Positions 6,255-8,218 of a stretch of 8,218 nt of DNA are shown here, one piece after another; the first letter of the stretch is position 1; the number at the start of each line of letters is the position of its first letter. Source of the stretch: JAXDLK01 sp034666665. Lineage in GTDB: Bacteria; Desulfobacterota; Binatia; JACPRU01. Both the position numbers and the translations under genes were made by a program. The notes beneath the pieces were generated by a model that was not told the DNA's origin, searched no databases, and was given only the letters and a program-made list of their open reading frames with translations. The stretch lies in NCBI GenBank assembly GCA_034666665.1, contig JAXDLK010000220.1:1-8218 (forward strand). Direction: 5' to 3'.

Positions 6255-8218
6255 ATGAGCAAGGAACGCAAGCCTGCCAGTCGGGCCGCGCCGAGCAGCC
6301 GCACCCCGCAATCTGACGGTGTCGCAGCCGCGGCGGAGGGCGAGCTCGCGGTCGCAGCCGTGTCCCCGCAGGTCGGGGAGCCCGTTCTCACGGCGCCGTC
6401 GGGCCCGGACGCTCGTCCGGGAATCTCCCCCAAGATGGAGCAGCTGATCGCGCTCTTCCGTGAGCAGAACGCGGTCCTGGCTGCCGTCAGCGCAGGCCAC
6501 GCGATCGACCCTTCCCGCAGGCCGTCGTCTCCGATCCCCCTCGCCTGGGCTCAGGCGACCGCCGCGGGGCAACAGACGGTCGGGGTCACGCTGGTTGCCG
6601 CTCCGCCGTCGGTCGCCGGCACCGCGCCGTCGGCGGCCGACGGACACCCGGTGGACGCGGAGACGGCGTCGGCGAGGATCCTCGAGGAAGTGGCTCGGGT
6701 CAGCGGGTTTCCTGCCGGCGACCTGCGATCCGAGCAGACGATCGTCGCCGATCTCGGCCTCGACTCGCTCATGATTACCGATCTCTTCACGCGCCTAGGC
6801 CAGGACTTCCCGCAGATCACCGTCGAGCCGACCGATCTCTCGCCGACGATCACCGTGGGTGAGCTGATCGGCTACCTCCAGGCGCGCCTCGGCTCGCCCG
6901 CGCCGAGCGTGATGGCCTCGGCCGTCACCGCGACGGTGGTGGTGGCTCCCGCTCCGACCCTCGCGCCTCCGGCTCCGACCCTCGCGCCTCCGGCGGCGGC
7001 CCCGGCGGCCGTCGCCAGCGAGGCCTACCGGATCGAGGAGTTCCCGGAGGTCAAGACGCTCTTCGAGCAGATCCGCCAAGCCGAGGAGCTCGGCCTCACG
7101 AATCCCTATTTCATGGTCAACGACGGGGTCGCGCGGGGCACCACCCGGCTCGACGGCCGGGAAGTGATCAATTTCTCGAGCTACAACTACCTCGGCCTCT
7201 CGGGCCATCCGACGGTCGTTGGGGCCGTGCAGGACGCAGTCGCCCGGTACGGCAGCTCGGTCTCCGCCAGCCGAATGCTCTCGGGCGAGAAGCCCATCCA
7301 CCACGAGCTCGAATCCGAGCTGGCCGCTCTGCTCGGCACCCAGGACGCGCTGGTGCTGGTGAGCGGCCATGCCACCAACGTGACCCTCATCGGCCACCTG
7401 ATCGGCCCCGGCGACCTGGTCATCCACGACGCCTTGGCCCACAACTCCATCCTCGAGGGCTGCAAGCTGTCCGGCGCGACCCGCCGACCCTTCCCCCACA
7501 ACGACCACGCCGGCCTCGACGCCCTGCTCGGCAAGATCCGCCACCAGTACCGGCGGGTCCTGATCCTCATCGAGGGCGTCTACAGCATGGACGGCGACGT
7601 CCCCGACCTGCCGGCCTTCATCGCGGTCAAGAAGAAGCACCACGCTCTCCTGATGATCGACGAGGCCCACAGCATCGGCGTGCTCGGTGCCCACGGCGCG
7701 GGCATCGGCGAGTACTTTCAGGTCGACCGCGGCGACGTGGAGCTCTGGGCCGGCACGATGTCCAAGTCCCTCGCCAGCTGCGGCGGCTACGTCGCCGGCA
7801 GCCGCGAGCTCATCCGCTTCCTGCGCTACACGACTCCCGGCTTCATCTACAGCGCGGGAATCACTCCGGCCAATACCGCGGCCGCGCTCGCCGCTCTGCG
7901 CCAGATGCGCGCAGAACCCGCGCTGCTCACCCGGCTGCATGAAGGCGCACGGCTGTTCCTGAGCCTCGCCAAGGCGGCCGGCATCGACACCGGCGACAGC
8001 CACGACTCCCCCGTGATCCCCTGCATCCTGCGGAACTCCCTCAAGTCCATTCGACTCTCGAACGCGCTCTTGCGCCGAGGGATCAACGTTTACCCGATCA
8101 TGTACCCGGCCGTCCCCGAGGAGCTCTCGCGGCTCCGCTTCTTCGTCACTGCGAGTCACACCGAAGAACAGATCCGCTACACCGTGAACGCGATCGCCGA
8201 GGAGCTCCGCGCGCTCGA
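6255..8218 (+). CDS. Acyl carrier protein fused to PLP-dependent alpha-oxoamine synthase (3' end cut by window edge)
   Basis: A fusion predicted to condense an ACP-bound acyl chain with an amino acid, with loss of CO2, giving an alpha-amino ketone. Residues 1-60 are low-complexity. Residues 61-83 (MEQLIALFREQNAVL and on) resemble the helical linkers between polyketide synthase domains. Residues 134-213 are an ACP with GLDSLM; Ser171 is the phosphopantetheine site. A Pro/Ala-rich linker (214-255) holds a perfect tandem repeat. Residues 257-654 are the synthase: NFSSYNYLGLSGHP at 306-319, SASRMLSGE, SGHATNV, DEAHSIGVLG (Asp469 for the PLP ring nitrogen) and GTMSKSL with Lys504 as Schiff-base lysine. 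The end, RFFVTASHTEEQIRYTVNAI, is the family's usual C-terminus, so only a few residues are probably missing. PigH of prodigiosin synthesis is a comparable fusion but has two ACPs. Serine palmitoyltransferase-like sphingolipid synthesis is the other option. The amino acid and acyl substrates are unknown. Confidence 0.93.
   Translation, partial: MSKERKPASRAAPSSRTPQSDGVAAAAEGELAVAAVSPQVGEPVLTAPSGPDARPGISPKMEQLIALFREQNAVLAAVSAGHAIDPSRRPSSPIPLAWAQATAAGQQTVGVTLVAAPPSVAGTAPSAADGHPVDAETASARILEEVARVSGFPAGDLRSEQTIVADLGLDSLMITDLFTRLGQDFPQITVEPTDLSPTITVGELIGYLQARLGSPAPSVMASAVTATVVVAPAPTLAPPAPTLAPPAAAPAAVASEAYRIEEFPEVKTLFEQIRQAEELGLTNPYFMVNDGVARGTTRLDGREVINFSSYNYLGLSGHPTVVGAVQDAVARYGSSVSASRMLSGEKPIHHELESELAALLGTQDALVLVSGHATNVTLIGHLIGPGDLVIHDALAHNSILEGCKLSGATRRPFPHNDHAGLDALLGKIRHQYRRVLILIEGVYSMDGDVPDLPAFIAVKKKHHALLMIDEAHSIGVLGAHGAGIGEYFQVDRGDVELWAGTMSKSLASCGGYVAGSRELIRFLRYTTPGFIYSAGITPANTAAALAALRQMRAEPALLTRLHEGARLFLSLAKAAGIDTGDSHDSPVIPCILRNSLKSIRLSNALLRRGINVYPIMYPAVPEELSRLRFFVTASHTEEQIRYTVNAIAEELRAL
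6951..6992 (+). repeat. Perfect 21-bp tandem duplication in the ACP-synthase linker
   Basis: Two identical 21-bp units (6951-6971 and 6972-6992), each encoding APTLAPP, lie head to tail in the Pro/Ala-rich linker between the ACP and the synthase (residues 233-246). Perfect identity at all positions, including synonymous ones, suggests a recent slippage duplication that lengthens the flexible tether. Confidence 0.9.

Noticed and set aside
6144..6647. N-terminal extension of the FHA-adaptor by 168 codons to an ATG at 6647
   Set aside because: The extension is low-complexity Arg-rich sequence lying over the divergent ACP-synthase gene and its promoter; the first FHA domain begins only at 6119-6143.
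6795..8159. A 454-codon open frame on the minus strand opposite the oxoamine synthase
   Set aside because: No recognisable motif; it mirrors the codon bias of the real gene, which has all PLP-enzyme motifs.
1..8218. Transposons, CRISPR arrays, tRNA or rRNA genes, integration sites
   Set aside because: No repeat-spacer pattern, terminal inverted repeats, transposase motifs or RNA-gene signatures were seen; nearly all bases are accounted for by the four genes and two short gaps.

Overview
This is a GC-rich stretch (around 70% by eye, with strong G/C bias at third codon positions) from a Gram-negative bacterium. An outer-membrane TolC-type channel, an RND permease and a periplasmic adaptor are all encoded here. 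The combination of high GC, FHA signalling domains and a polyketide/lipid-type enzyme suits Myxococcota or a similar complex-lifestyle phylum such as Acidobacteriota. That placement is inference; no rRNA or phylogenetic marker is present.

Layout, left to right. (1) 1-1016, minus strand: the N-terminal 338 codons of a TolC-family outer-membrane efflux protein, cut by the window edge. (2) A 65-bp divergent intergenic gap. (3) 1082-4303, plus strand: a complete 1073-residue RND inner-membrane transporter with an unusual N-terminal cytoplasmic tail of about 40 residues. (4) 4284-6143, minus strand: a complete 619-residue protein that fuses two FHA domains, one transmembrane helix and an RND-type membrane fusion protein. 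It converges on the RND gene and overlaps its 3' end by 20 bp. (5) A 111-bp divergent intergenic region with a promoter-like sequence, a small dyad and a short tandem repeat. (6) 6255 to the window end, plus strand: an acyl carrier protein fused to a PLP-dependent alpha-oxoamine synthase, almost complete at 654 codons.

The first three genes supply all three parts of one tripartite efflux pump, but they lie on alternating strands rather than in the usual adaptor-permease-channel operon. The most interesting item is the adaptor. Its predicted cytoplasmic half carries two FHA domains with apparently intact phosphothreonine-binding residues, so a Ser/Thr kinase could control the pump directly. 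A candidate phosphothreonine motif (acidic-Thr-x-Ile, then TPER a few residues on) occurs in the cytoplasmic tail of the RND permease. A similar motif lies in the linker just after the second FHA domain of the adaptor. This suggests a phospho-dependent contact between permease and adaptor; it is a hypothesis from sequence only. The divergently transcribed ACP-oxoamine synthase would make an amino-ketone lipid or polyketide, which could be the pump's cargo or a neighbour by chance.
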